Source: Nocardioides abyssi (GTDB taxonomy: Bacteria; Actinomycetota; Actinomycetes; Propionibacteriales; Nocardioidaceae). Taken from it: a stretch of 64,000 nucleotides of DNA. Shown piece after piece: positions 43,576 to 55,605 of the stretch. The notes under the pieces are model-generated. The model saw only the letters and a program-made list of their open reading frames with translations, ran no database searches and was not told where the DNA came from. Position numbers and translations under genes: made by a program. Location of the stretch: the NCBI RefSeq assembly GCF_030412915.1, contig NZ_JAUHJR010000002.1, positions 620,001 through 684,000 of the forward strand. Direction: 5' to 3'. The number at the start of each line of letters is the position of its first letter. The first letter of the stretch is position 1.

Positions 43576-43883
43576 GCAAGATGGACAACCTGCGCGCGCT
43601 GCGCGAGGCCCGCTACGAGCAGGACAAGGCGGCCCGCACCGCCGCCCCCAGCACCAGCACCAGGACCAGCCCGAGCACGAGCCCGAGCACCAGCCCCGGC
43701 CGGGCCAGCGGCAGCGCTCCGGCCGCCCGGAAGGCTGCCCCGCGCCGCGCGCCCGCCGCGGCGCCGACCGCGGACAGCGGGAGCACGCCGCCGGCCGAGT
43801 CGGCCTGCGGCCACCGCGCGATCAGCGGGCGGACCTGCACCCGCCCGGCTGGCCACGCGGAGAAGAACCACCGCTACGCCTGA
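43572..43883 (+). CDS. Small protein with C-terminal Cys/His cluster
   Basis: 103 residues. A basic helix (NLRALREARYEQDKAA) is followed by a Ser/Thr/Pro/Ala linker with TSPSTSPSTSP repeats (30-70). The C-terminal 25 residues hold C79, H81, C89, H95 and H100 (CGHRAISGRTCTRPAGHAEK), a spacing that could bind one zinc ion. Proteins with this C-terminal pattern occur in related actinobacteria, but no function is known. It overlaps a four-codon leader ORF. Confidence 0.6.
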   Translation: MSKMDNLRALREARYEQDKAARTAAPSTSTRTSPSTSPSTSPGRASGSAPAARKAAPRRAPAAAPTADSGSTPPAESACGHRAISGRTCTRPAGHAEKNHRYA

Positions 43884-43926
43884 CGGACCCGCGAACCAGC
43901 CGGGCCCGCCCGGCGTCGCACCAGGC

Positions 43927-45147
43927 ATGCGAACCGTTCGTGCCCTCCTCCCGCTGACGCTGCTCGCCGCCACGCTGGCCGCGAGCCCGACCGTCGCCGC
44001 CGACGCACCGCCCACCTGCCGGGGCCTGGAGGCGACGATCGTCGGCACGCCCGCCGACGACACGATCCGGGCGACGCCCGGCCCGGACGTGGTCGTCGGG
44101 CTCGGGGGTGACGACGTGCTGCTCGGGCGCGGCGGGGACGACGTCCTGTGCGGCGGGGAGGGTGCCGACCGGCTCGAGGGCGGCCTCGGCGACGACGCGC
44201 TCCACGGCGGACAGGACCGCGAGGAGCGCACGCGCACGATCGACACCTTCGGCGACACCCTCGCCGGCGGGCCGGGCGACGACCTGCTCGACCCGGGCGC
44301 CGACCTCGACGGCGACGGCGCGGCGGTCCCCGACCGGGTGACGTACGCCGGCTCCGCGACGCCGGTGCGCATCGACCTGCCCGCCGCGACGGTGACCGGG
44401 GAGGGCGCCGACCGGCTGGTGGTCGCCGGCCAGCCGGTGACGTTCGAGGGCTCCCCGCACGACGACACGGTGGTCGGCACCGACGGCGACGACCTCCTCG
44501 AGCCCGGCGCAGGCTCCGACACGGTGCAGGCGGGGGCGGGCATGGACCGGGTCCGGCTCGACCCGGACGGCGCACCGGACCGCGACGGCGACGACGTGGT
44601 CGTCCTGGGCCCGACGGTCCTCGGCGGCTACGACACGGTCGTGAGCCACGGCGGGCGCGACCGGGTGACCGGCACCGACGGCACCGACTACGTCCGGGCG
44701 CTGGGTGCGGAGCCGGTCGTGGTCGACCTCGGCGGCGGCGACGACTTCGCCGACGTCCGGGCGGCCCGCGGGTGGCGGCTCGACGCCGGGGAGGGGAGCG
44801 ACGCCCTGCGCCTGTTCGGCGGCCGGGGCGAGCAGGCCCGCCGGGTGGCGGTGGACGCGCGGCGCGGCACGGTCGCGACGGCGGCCGGCACGGCGGCGTA
44901 CGCCGGGGTCGAGGTGCTCGAGCTCTGGTACGGCGCCGGGTGGACCTACCGCGGGACGGCGGCGCGCGACGTGGTCGACGCCGGCCAGGCGACCGGTCCG
45001 CTGGACGCCCGGCTCGGCGGCGGGTGGGACCGGGTCACCGCCTCGTCGGGCGCTGACGTGCTGCGGGGCGGGGCGGGGACCGACCGGGTGATCGGCGGAG
45101 CGCGGGCCGACCGGTGCCGCTCGTTCGAGGTCGGCGACTGCGGCTGA
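43927..45147 (+). CDS. Secreted calcium-binding RTX-repeat protein
   Basis: 406 residues. A signal peptide (1-25, cleavage near TVAADA) precedes RTX-type nonapeptides of the GGxGxD pattern, clearest at residues 58-95 (LGGDDVLLGRGGDDVLCGG, then GADRLEGGLGDDALHGG) and again after 180 (GTDGDDLLEPGAGSDTVQAG). The repeats coil into a parallel beta-roll that binds calcium outside the cell. No catalytic domain is attached. The gene is alone, with no type I secretion genes, so export by Sec is expected. Confidence 0.82.
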   Translation: MRTVRALLPLTLLAATLAASPTVAADAPPTCRGLEATIVGTPADDTIRATPGPDVVVGLGGDDVLLGRGGDDVLCGGEGADRLEGGLGDDALHGGQDREERTRTIDTFGDTLAGGPGDDLLDPGADLDGDGAAVPDRVTYAGSATPVRIDLPAATVTGEGADRLVVAGQPVTFEGSPHDDTVVGTDGDDLLEPGAGSDTVQAGAGMDRVRLDPDGAPDRDGDDVVVLGPTVLGGYDTVVSHGGRDRVTGTDGTDYVRALGAEPVVVDLGGGDDFADVRAARGWRLDAGEGSDALRLFGGRGEQARRVAVDARRGTVATAAGTAAYAGVEVLELWYGAGWTYRGTAARDVVDAGQATGPLDARLGGGWDRVTASSGADVLRGGAGTDRVIGGARADRCRSFEVGDCG

Positions 45148-45174
45148 CCCGCCCCGATGCGGCAGGCTGGGACC

Positions 45175-45828
45175 GTGACGGAGGAGCAGCGGGCCGCGCT
45201 CGGCGAGGAGCTGGCGACCTGGATCGAGTCGCTGGGGCTGGAGGGCCACCTGACCGAGGCCGGGCTGCCGACGTTCCGCCGCGACGGCGGCAGCGGCGCC
45301 CGGGCCCGGTGGATCGACCCCGGCACCGGCCAGGACCTCTCGCTCGCCCAGCTCCAGGACGTCGAGCGGCTGCTGCGCAACGAGGGCTCCGAGCCCGAGC
45401 ACGCCGTCCCGGTCGCGCTGGTGGTGCTGCGGCGGCACGCACGGCTGCGGGTCGAGCTGCTGGCGACCCCGTGGTTCGACTACGCAGCGCTGGCGGAGGT
45501 CCGCGGCGCGTCGGTCGACGCGACCCGGTTCGCGGTGCACAAGGCCGCCTCCACCCACCGCCTGCTGGTGGTGCCGGTCGACGAGCGCAGCGTGGTGCCG
45601 GCGTTCCAGCTCACCGCGGAGGGCGAGCTGCGCCCCGACCTCGCGCCGGTCCTCGAGCCGCTGCTCGCCGCGCGGATGGACCCCTGGCGCGCCTGGGCCT
45701 GGCTGACCCAGCCCGCCGCGCTCCTCGGCGGGCTGGTCCCCGAGCGGGCCGTGACCGACCCCGAGACCGCCGACCTGGTGCTCACCGCCGCCGTCCGCCT
45801 CGCCGAGCGGGTCGCCGCCGGTTCCTGA
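45175..45828 (+). CDS. Uncharacterised protein with possible ParS/MbcA-like C-terminus
   Basis: 217 residues, no signal peptide. The middle contains SLAQLQDVERLLRNEG and ALVVLRRHARLRVELLATPW; the C-terminus WLTQPAALLGGLVPERAVTD followed by a helix LVLTAAVRLAERVA weakly resembles the toxin-binding domain of Xre/MbcA/ParS antitoxins (Trp, P-x-x-L-G-G, P-E). No toxin gene is next to it, so this reading is tentative. GTG 45175 is preferred over ATG 45157 because CAGGCT ends 6 bases before it. Confidence 0.55.
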   Translation: MTEEQRAALGEELATWIESLGLEGHLTEAGLPTFRRDGGSGARARWIDPGTGQDLSLAQLQDVERLLRNEGSEPEHAVPVALVVLRRHARLRVELLATPWFDYAALAEVRGASVDATRFAVHKAASTHRLLVVPVDERSVVPAFQLTAEGELRPDLAPVLEPLLAARMDPWRAWAWLTQPAALLGGLVPERAVTDPETADLVLTAAVRLAERVAAGS

Positions 45829-45943
45829 CCCGACCGATGAGCCCGGGCCGCCCGGCCGGTCAGCACCCCGAGCAGCAGCAGGGCGGTGGTCGCTGTCGGC
45901 GGGGTCCGGCATGCTGGCCCCGCCCGACGGAGGACGGAGAGCC

Positions 45944-48346
<2,403 letters not shown>

Positions 48347-48349
48347 GCC

Positions 48350-48937
48350 TCAGTCCGAGGGGCGGGAGAACCCGTCGGCGACCGACCAGGTGAGCTCCGC
48401 GCCGCCGCCGGACCACTGGAACCTGCCGCCGGTCGGCTCGACCTCGGTCCACCCGTCGAAGCCGCGGGTGACGTGGACGTCCCACTCGGTCAGGTCCCCG
48501 GCGCCGACCGCAGCGATGGACGACATCGGCGGCTCGCCGTCGTAGCAGTAGCTGCCGAGGTCGGCGATGACCGCGACCAGCCCCTCGTCCTCGACGAGCT
48601 CGATGCCCTGGCAGGGGTCCTCGTCGCCGGGCTCGGAGACGACCTGCGGCGGGGTCCAGCGTCCGCCGTCGGCGGCGCGGTGCTGCTCCATGAGCCGGTC
48701 GCCGGCCTCGGCGTACCACATCCGCACGGTGCGGCCGTCGGCCAGCGTCAGCGTCGCCTCGTAGGGGCCGGCGCCGCTGTCGAAGACGTCCTCGGAGCGG
48801 GGCGAGTCGTAGGTGCTGGAGTCGTCGTCGGGGTCGTACGCCGCGTCCCCGGCGCCTCCGGTCTCCTCGCCGCACGCGGTCGGCAGGGCGAGCAGCAGGA
48901 CGCCGAGGGCGGTTCGGAGTCGTCGCACGCGCGGCAT
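48350..48937 (-). CDS. Exported lipoprotein of unknown function
   Basis: 195 residues. A basic N-terminus and hydrophobic stretch (ALGVLLLALPTAC) end at a likely lipobox Cys. The mature part begins with an acidic disordered segment (YDPDDDSSTYDSPRSED), then a small domain with two Cys (DPCQGIE, GSYCYDGEP) that may form a disulphide and with many Trp. No family is recognised. ATG 48937 precedes the signal; GTG 48928 would also serve. Convergent with the UvrA-like gene, whose stop is 3 bases away. Confidence 0.65.
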   Translation of the reverse strand: MPRVRRLRTALGVLLLALPTACGEETGGAGDAAYDPDDDSSTYDSPRSEDVFDSGAGPYEATLTLADGRTVRMWYAEAGDRLMEQHRAADGGRWTPPQVVSEPGDEDPCQGIELVEDEGLVAVIADLGSYCYDGEPPMSSIAAVGAGDLTEWDVHVTRGFDGWTEVEPTGGRFQWSGGGAELTWSVADGFSRPSD

Positions 48938-49005
48938 CCTGCCCGTCCGACCACAGGCCGAACCCCGGTCGTCCGCCGACTCCCGGGCAGTGTGGAATGG
49001 CGCCC

Positions 49006-49530
49006 GTGAACCTCTTCGAGTTCGAGGGCAAGCGCCCCGACGTCCACCCCGACGCCTGGATCGCACCGACCGCGACGCTCATCGGCGACGTGACGATCGA
49101 GGCCGGTGCGAGCGTCTGGTACGGCGCCGTGCTCCGCGGCGACGTGTGCCGGATCGTGGTGCGGTCGGGCACCAACATCCAGGACAACAGCGTGCTGCAC
49201 GCGGGCCCGGACCAGGTGCTGACCGTCGGGCCGGACGCCACCGTCGGCCACGGCTGCGTCGTGCACTGCACCGAGGTCGGCGAGCGTGCCCTGGTCGGCA
49301 ACGGGTCGACGCTGCTGGACGGCGCGACGATCGGCGCCGGCACCCTCGTCGCCGCCGGCTCGGTCGTCACCCCCGGCACCGAGATCCCGCCGGGCGTCGT
49401 GGCGACCGGCACCCCCTGCAAGGCGGTCAAGCCGATCGAGGGCACGTCCTCGCAGTTCTGGGTCGACACCAACGCGCCCTACTACGCCGACCTCGCGAAG
49501 CGGCACGCCGCCACCGCCCACCCGGCCTGA
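49006..49530 (+). CDS. Gamma-class carbonic anhydrase family protein
   Basis: A 174-residue left-handed beta-helix protein. Hexapeptide repeats run from ATLIGDVTIEAG to GTLVAAGSVVTPG. Zinc ligands H65, H82 and H87 (VLHAG, VGHGCVVHC) are in place, and the catalytic region GDVCRIVVRSGTNIQDNSVL is conserved. The protein forms a trimer that may hydrate CO2, though many YrdA-like members show no activity. GTG 49006 is preferred: TGGAAT lies 7 bases before it and MNLFEFEGKRPDVHP matches homologues. ATG 48997 would add MAP. Confidence 0.88.
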   Translation: MNLFEFEGKRPDVHPDAWIAPTATLIGDVTIEAGASVWYGAVLRGDVCRIVVRSGTNIQDNSVLHAGPDQVLTVGPDATVGHGCVVHCTEVGERALVGNGSTLLDGATIGAGTLVAAGSVVTPGTEIPPGVVATGTPCKAVKPIEGTSSQFWVDTNAPYYADLAKRHAATAHPA

Positions 49531-49585
49531 ACCACCCCGCCTGACCCGCCCGCCTGACCCGCCTGCCCTGAGGGCTCCGGTTCCG

Positions 49586-49635
49586 GCCTCGTGCTGCCCA
49601 GCGTGCGCCGGGGCGCACGCCCAGCAGCACGAGGC
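49586..49635. terminator. Cruciform-like bidirectional terminator
   Basis: An 11-bp outer stem (GCCTCGTGCTG 49586-49596 with 49625-49635) encloses a 9-bp inner stem (49601-49609 with 49612-49620), separated by symmetric 4-base bulges. It lies between the stops of convergent genes. Confidence 0.7.
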
Positions 49636-49654
49636 GGACAAACGGGCCGCGAAG

Positions 49655-50026
49655 TCAGGGTCGGCCGAGGCAGACCGCGACGAGGAGGCCGGGGCGGCGG
49701 CCGGTGAAGACGTCCCACCCGCGGTCGAAGGTGACCACGCGCAGGTGGCCGCGGGTGGTGCGGACCAGAGCGGAGTCCGGCTGGGTGCCGGGGGCGAAGC
49801 CGGTGGGCGAGCAGTTGTGCTGGCTCATCACCTGCTGCACCACCTGCGCGGAGGGGTCCATCGTGAGGACCGGCGGCCGGGCGTCGGGCGCGGCGGTCGT
49901 CCCGGCGGCGTTGACGCCGGTGGTCACCGTCAGCGCGAGCACCGCCCCGAGCACGGCGGCCTTGACCGCGAGCAGCACCGAGGGCAGCTGCGCCCGGGAC
50001 GGGGCTCGCCTGCTGGTCGGTCGCAT
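49655..50026 (-). CDS. Small exported protein of unknown function
   Basis: 123 residues with a signal sequence (LPSVLLAVKAAVLGAVLALT) after an Arg-rich start. The mature 85 residues include MDPSAQVVQQVMSQHNCSPT, RTTRGHLRVVTFDRGWDVFT and a final VAVCLGRP, so two Cys may be linked. No family is recognised. ATG 50026 is the start nearest to the signal. The gene converges with the carbonic anhydrase gene across a strong cruciform. Confidence 0.6.
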   Translation of the reverse strand: MRPTSRRAPSRAQLPSVLLAVKAAVLGAVLALTVTTGVNAAGTTAAPDARPPVLTMDPSAQVVQQVMSQHNCSPTGFAPGTQPDSALVRTTRGHLRVVTFDRGWDVFTGRRPGLLVAVCLGRP

Positions 50027-50154
50027 CGCGGACTCCCGCTGCCGGTGGATCGGATGGGTACGCCGGGGACAACGACCCGCCCCGGGGCCGGTCACGCCCG
50101 GGCCCGCCCACGTGAGCGAGATCTCTGGACCGGCCGCGCCGGGGACCGATGGGT

Positions 50155-50160
50155 GAGGAT
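50155..50160 (+). promoter_or_regulatory. -10 box of a leaderless promoter (MoxR gene)
   Basis: GAGGAT ends 6 bases before ATG 50167. Confidence 0.35.
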
Positions 50161-50166
50161 GGGGCC

Positions 50167-51044
<878 letters not shown>

Positions 51045-51048
<4 letters not shown>

Positions 51049-52514
51049 ACTACCGGGTGGGCGACGTCGACGAGCCGGGCGAGCAGCGGAGCGGGAGCGG
51101 CCTGCTCGACCGGCACATCGCGTTCCTCGAGGCGCTGCGCGCGGCCGGCCTGTCGGTCTCCCTCGCCGAGGACCTCGACGCGGTCGCCGCGCTGTCGGCG
51201 GTGCAGTGGGGCAGCCGACAGACCGTCCAGGCCGCGTACGCCGCCACGCTGGTCAAGAAGCAGTCGCAGCGGCCCACCTTCGACGCGCTCTTCGACCTGT
51301 GGTTCCCGCGGATGGTCGGCTCGGGGGTGGGCGCCGCGGGGACCGGCGGCGACGGGGCCGACGACGCCGAGGACGGAGCCACCGGTCCGGACGCCGCGGG
51401 CGAGCGGTTCTCGGTGCGCGACGGCGCGGCCGCGCTGCGGGACTTCCGCGAGCGGCTGGCCGAGGCGCTGGGCGCCGACGACCAGCAGGCGCTGGGCGAC
51501 CTCGCGGCCGAGATGGTCGCGCGGTTCGGCGCGATGCCGGGGCGCGGTCCGGGGCTGTCCAGCTGGTCGGCGTACACCGCGCTGCAGCGGGTCTCGCCCG
51601 CCGAGCTGACCGACCAGCTCGTGGCGGGGCTGCTCGCCGAGGGCCGCACCGACGAGGAGGCCGCGCGCACCGCGGGGCGCCGGGTCGACGCGTTCACCCG
51701 CCGGGTCGAGGACGACGCCCGCCGGCGGATCGCCGAGGAGAAGGGGCCCGAGCACGTCGCCAACGTGGCGCTGCGGCCCAGCATCGACCGGCTCGACTTC
51801 CTCTCGGCCCGCCGCACCGACCTGGAGGAGATGCGCCGCGAGATCTACCCGCTCGCGCGGCGGCTGGCGACCCGCCTCACCAAGGAGCAGCACGCCCGAC
51901 GACGCGGCCCGCTGGACTTCCGCCGCACCGTGCGCGCGTCGATCTCCACCGGCGGCGTACCGCTCACCACCCACCACAAGCCGAAGCGGCCGCACCGCAC
52001 CGAGCTCGTGGTGCTGTGCGACGTCAGCGGGTCGGTGGCGAACTTCGCGCAGTTCACGCTGCTGCTGGTCTTCGCGCTGCGTGACCAGTTCCAGAAGGTC
52101 CGTGCGTTCACCTTCATCGACCACGTCCACGAGGTCACCCACCACTTCAAGCCCGGCGCCGACGTCGTCGACGTGATGGCCGACCTCGCGGCGAGCACCT
52201 CCCACGCGGCGCTGTGGGGGCGGACCAACTACGGCCGGGCGATCACCAAGCTGGCCGAGAACCACGCCGACGCCCTCGGCCCGAAGTCGTCGCTGCTGGT
52301 CCTCGGCGACGCCCGCTCCAACTACTCCGACCTGGCCCTGGACACCCTCGCCGAGCTCGTCGGCGGCATCCGGCACGCGTGGTGGCTCAACCCCGAGCAC
52401 CGCCGCCACTGGGACAACGGCGACTCCGCCGCGTCGCGCTACGGGGCCGTCGTGCCGATGGTCGAGTGCCGCAACCTGACCCAGCTCGGGGAGTTCGTGC
52501 ACGACATCCTGTGA
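51045..52514 (+). CDS. VWA-domain protein, CoxE-like partner of the MoxR ATPase
   Basis: 489 residues. The N-terminal half is helical and charged, with a low-complexity Gly/Asp segment (95-115). The C-terminal von Willebrand domain carries the MIDAS motif CDVSGSVANF and later metal-site residues (RTNYGRAI, LGDARSNYSD). It belongs to the CoxE/YehP-like group that acts with MoxR ATPases as a metal-dependent adaptor. The target complex is unknown and no CO dehydrogenase or similar gene is near. Confidence 0.88.
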
Positions 52515-52735
52515 CGGGTCCTCGGGCGGCCCCGGGGGACGTTCCTGGGGTGCTCCGAGCGCGACACGCCCGGCGTTCCGGGGCCCGCGGATGCGCCAAC
52601 ACGCCGTGGTGCGGCTAGCCTGCGGAGCGCCGGACGCGCCTGCGGCACCACGCGCAGGCCGCCGGGCGTGCCGCCGGGCCCTTCGCCGGGCCGGCACGGC
52701 ACGACCCCCGCAGACCTGACGAACAGGAGCAACAC

Positions 52736-53014
52736 ATGAACAAGGGACAGCTGCGCGACGCCGTCGCCGAGCAGACCGGCCTGGGCAGCAAGGAGGCCGA
52801 GAAGGCCCTCGACGCCGTCCTCGACAGCATCGTCAAGGCCGTCGCGGCCGGCGACAAGGTCAGCATCTCCGGCTTCGGCACCTTCGAGTCGCGCGAGCGC
52901 TCGGCGCGCCAGGGCCGCAACCCGCAGACCGGCGAGACCATCGAGATCGCCGCCACCACGGCGCCGGCCTTCAAGGCCGCCTCCGCCTTCAAGACGGCGG
53001 TCTCCGGCAGCTGA
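52736..53014 (+). CDS. hupB: Histone-like DNA-binding protein HU
   Basis: A 92-residue HU protein that bends and packs DNA as a dimer. It contains KGQLRDAVAEQTGLGSKEAE, SISGFGTFESRERSARQGRN (arm with the conserved GFGxF) and a PQTGETIEI segment. The long basic histone-like tail of mycobacterial HupB is absent; the chain ends FKTAVSGS. The ATG has AGGAG about 8 bases upstream. The 221-base leader includes CTAGCCT, a possible -10 box. Confidence 0.95.
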   Translation: MNKGQLRDAVAEQTGLGSKEAEKALDAVLDSIVKAVAAGDKVSISGFGTFESRERSARQGRNPQTGETIEIAATTAPAFKAASAFKTAVSGS

Positions 53015-53038
53015 TCGCCGCCCCTGCACCACCGGCCG

Positions 53039-53069
53039 AGGGCCGGGCTCCTTCTCGGAGCCCGGCCCT
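53039..53069 (+). terminator. Intrinsic hairpin after hupB
   Basis: A perfect 13-bp stem (AGGGCCGGGCTCC, 53039-53051, with 53057-53069) and a 5-base loop, 25 bases after the hupB stop. Confidence 0.8.
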
Positions 53070-53108
53070 CCGCTGATTTCCGGGGGCTGAGTTCCGGGGG
53101 AGGCGGGG

Positions 53109-53174
53109 TGCAGGAGTCACCGGTTAACCGGTGACCCCTGCACATATCGGGGCAGATCTACCCCGATATGTGCA
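53109..53174. repeat. Two long palindromes sharing a TGCA
   Basis: Palindrome 1 is 34 bases (53109-53142) with one mismatch and a GGTTAACC centre. Palindrome 2 (53139-53174) has 14-bp arms TGCACATATCGGGG around CAGATCTA. They overlap at TGCA (53139-53142). The design matches the chain at 37039-37134, and again the neighbours are convergent. Confidence 0.75.
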
Positions 53175-53217
53175 GGACTCCCCTGAGATGTCAGCCGGGG
53201 GCGGTCGGTCGGGCGGG

Positions 53218-54561
53218 TCAGCCGGCGAGGTAGCCCAGCGACGCGAGCCGGTCGAGCTCGGCGCGCAGGGCCGGGTGGTCGGCGGCGTCCGCGGCCCGGC
53301 CACCCACGACGTACGCGCTGCCGGCGGAGCCGTCGACGGCGCCCGCCTCGAAGACGACGGTCACCCGGTTGGGGGTCTCCAGGTTCATCAGCGAGCCGAG
53401 CAGCGCGACCGGGTCGGCGCGGTCCTCGAGCGCCAGCACGCGGGTCGGCTCGGGCACCCGGGTCACCTGGGCGCCGGGGGCGCCGGCCGTCACGACCTGC
53501 TCGACGGTGAACGACGGCGACGCGGCAGCCACCTCGGCCGCGGTCACCCCGCCCTGGGCGGAGCCCACGAGCATCACCCGCGCGGCCGGGTCGTCACCGA
53601 CGGCGGCCTCGACCGCGCGCACCACCTGGGCGGCGTACGGCGTGGGGTCGCCGCTGACGAGCCGCAGCCGGCGACCGCCGCCGCTCGGGCCGGGCAGGTA
53701 GGCGATCCAGCGGCCCTCCGCGACCCGCTCGACGGCCACCGAGGCCGCGACCCCCTCCAGCGCGGTCATCAGCCCGGCGAGCCCCCGGGGCGCGCCCCCG
53801 GCGCCCGGCACCTCGCCGGAAGGAACAGCGGGGTCCTCCGGCTCGTCCACCACACCACCGGCGACGTCCCGCAGCGCGGCGCCGAGGTCGGTCCGCAGCT
53901 CGTCGACGCCGAGGGCGCGCAGCCCGCCCCGCGCGGCCGCCCGGCCGGTCTCGCCGGCCAGCAGCCCGACGGTGAGCAGCGAGCGCATCGACAACGTGTC
54001 GAGCAGGCCGCCACGCCCGGAGACGTGCTCGAGCAGGTCGGGGTGCTCCTGCGCCAGCTCGGAGAGGTACGCCGCCACGCCGTCGCGGTCGAGCGCATCG
54101 GTCTCGATGAGGCCGGCGCTCACCACCGGGCCGCCGAGGGCGACCTCCGGCGCGAGGTAGCCGATCGCGCGGCCCGCGATCGCGCCGAGCGTCCGTGAGG
54201 CCTCCTCGGCGAGCTCGTCGATCCAGCGGTACGTCGCCACGGTGGCGCGCACGACGAGCGCGTCGGCGTCGAGCTCGGCGGAGCGGGCGAGCAGCCCGTG
54301 CTTCTCGCCGGTCGCGGCGAGCACGTCGCGCTCGACCTCCGTCCAGCTCGCGCGGGCGACCTCGGCGGAGTCGGCGACGTCGGGGTCGCCGAGCACCTCC
54401 GCGCCCAGCGCCGCCCGCGACCGGGCCTCCTCGCCGGCGGCATCGAAGAGGTCGGCCAGCCGGGTCATCCGCTCGTACTTGTCGGCCAGGTCCGCCGCCT
54501 CCACCGCGTCACGCGGCACGGTCGGTTCCTCCTCCGGGGCGCCGGTCAGGTGGTCGCTCAT
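53218..54561 (-). CDS. Inactive alpha/beta-hydrolase-like protein of the WXG cassette B
   Basis: 447 residues, related over its length to the hydrolase at 57584-59005: shared helical N-terminal pattern (ADLFDAAG..., then WTEVERDVLAATGEKHGLLA), EHPDLLEHVSGRGGLLD, and the C-terminal fold. In the nucleophile elbow it reads GSAQGG, with Ala335 where the relative has Ser332 in GHSQGG. The His-bearing DAHGTDRY motif is also lost (DGSAGSAY). So it looks like a pseudoenzyme. ATG 54561 overlaps the stop of the gene before it. Role: perhaps a binding or immunity partner; unproven. Confidence 0.75.
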   Translation of the reverse strand: MSDHLTGAPEEEPTVPRDAVEAADLADKYERMTRLADLFDAAGEEARSRAALGAEVLGDPDVADSAEVARASWTEVERDVLAATGEKHGLLARSAELDADALVVRATVATYRWIDELAEEASRTLGAIAGRAIGYLAPEVALGGPVVSAGLIETDALDRDGVAAYLSELAQEHPDLLEHVSGRGGLLDTLSMRSLLTVGLLAGETGRAAARGGLRALGVDELRTDLGAALRDVAGGVVDEPEDPAVPSGEVPGAGGAPRGLAGLMTALEGVAASVAVERVAEGRWIAYLPGPSGGGRRLRLVSGDPTPYAAQVVRAVEAAVGDDPAARVMLVGSAQGGVTAAEVAAASPSFTVEQVVTAGAPGAQVTRVPEPTRVLALEDRADPVALLGSLMNLETPNRVTVVFEAGAVDGSAGSAYVVGGRAADAADHPALRAELDRLASLGYLAG

Positions 54562-55598
54562 CGGGTCACCTCCGCGAGCACCGGGGCGAGCAGCGGGCCG
54601 AGGTCGGGGGGCTCCACGCGGCGTACCTCCACCCGGGCCTCGCCGCTCGTGCGGTGCCGGTAGGGCCGCAGCGCGTGCCACCCGTCGCCGAGCAGCACCC
54701 ACGAGGCGACGCCGACGACCTCGGTGCGCTCCGCCCGGGTGTCGGCGACCATCGCGCGCAGCCGGCCCTGGGCCTCGGTGCCGAGCCCGGCGAGCAGGTC
54801 CAGCACCTCGGTCGTGCCGTACGCCGTCCCGTCGCCGTCGTGGACCGCTGCGGCGTGCTGGTCGGCCAGGACCGCGAGCAGGTCGGGCCGCGAGGACCGG
54901 ACCGCCTCGGCCGCGGCGTCGGCCAGCTCGTAGGGGAGGTCGACCCGCTCGGGCACCGACGAGCGGCCGGCGTCGTGGTCCTCGGGCAGCACCGGCACGC
55001 GGGCGAGCTCGGCGGGCCAGTGCTCCGCGGCGAACCAGGACAGCTCGAAGACCACACCGTCCAGCGTGGCCAGGGTCGCCACGGCCCCGCCCGCCTGCCG
55101 GTGCCAGGCCCGGGCGCGGAGCGCGCCGCCGGCGGTCTGCACCGCGACGTCGAGGTCGAGGGCGACGTCGGGGACGGCAAGCAGCCCGACGGCGCCGGCG
55201 AGCCCCTCGTCGAGGGCGCCGTCGACGAGCAGCCCGCGGCGGGCGAGCGAGCCGACCGGCTCGTGCAGGGCGGTCATGACGGTCGCCCACGCGTCGTCCT
55301 CGACCGAGCCGGGCGAGCGGCCCAGGCGCGACTCGAGGCCGCCGGCAGCGGCGCTCGCCCCGGGACCGGCGTACGGACCGGCCTCGGGACCGGCCTCGGG
55401 ACCGCCCGCACGATCGGAGGTGGTCGCGGGGACGTCGAAGGGCAGGGGGGCGTCGCCGGCGTGCGCGGCGGCGCAGCGGAGCTCGGCCAGGGTGAGCGCG
55501 ACGCGGCGGGGGAGCGCGTCGAGCAGCCCGGCCGGCTGTTCCGAGAACTGGGCCGGGTCGGGGGCCGCCGGCGGGGCGCTGAGGTCGACGAGGGTCAC
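54558..55598 (-). CDS. Unknown protein of WXG cassette B, possibly EspG-like
   Basis: 346 residues. The start (LPRRVALTLAELRCAAAHAG then LPF) and end (SWVLLGDGWHALRPYRHRT, VRRVEPPDLGPLLAPVLAEV) recall the first strand/helix and the last strands of EspG chaperones of type VII secretion, but the similarity is weak. Two predicted alpha/beta halves are joined by a Gly/Pro/Ala linker (65-90). It starts with GTG 55598, seven bases after the WXG protein stop, and its own stop overlaps the next start (ATGA), so it belongs to the same operon. A chaperone role is inferred. Confidence 0.55.
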   Translation of the reverse strand: MTLVDLSAPPAAPDPAQFSEQPAGLLDALPRRVALTLAELRCAAAHAGDAPLPFDVPATTSDRAGGPEAGPEAGPYAGPGASAAAGGLESRLGRSPGSVEDDAWATVMTALHEPVGSLARRGLLVDGALDEGLAGAVGLLAVPDVALDLDVAVQTAGGALRARAWHRQAGGAVATLATLDGVVFELSWFAAEHWPAELARVPVLPEDHDAGRSSVPERVDLPYELADAAAEAVRSSRPDLLAVLADQHAAAVHDGDGTAYGTTEVLDLLAGLGTEAQGRLRAMVADTRAERTEVVGVASWVLLGDGWHALRPYRHRTSGEARVEVRRVEPPDLGPLLAPVLAEVTR

Positions 55599-55605
55599 GG
55601 GTGCC

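Noticed and set aside
48997-49005. ATG 48997 as start of the carbonic anhydrase
   Set aside because: It lies on the -10-like TGGAAT hexamer; GTG 49006 fits leaderless spacing and the family N-terminus better, though ATG cannot be excluded.
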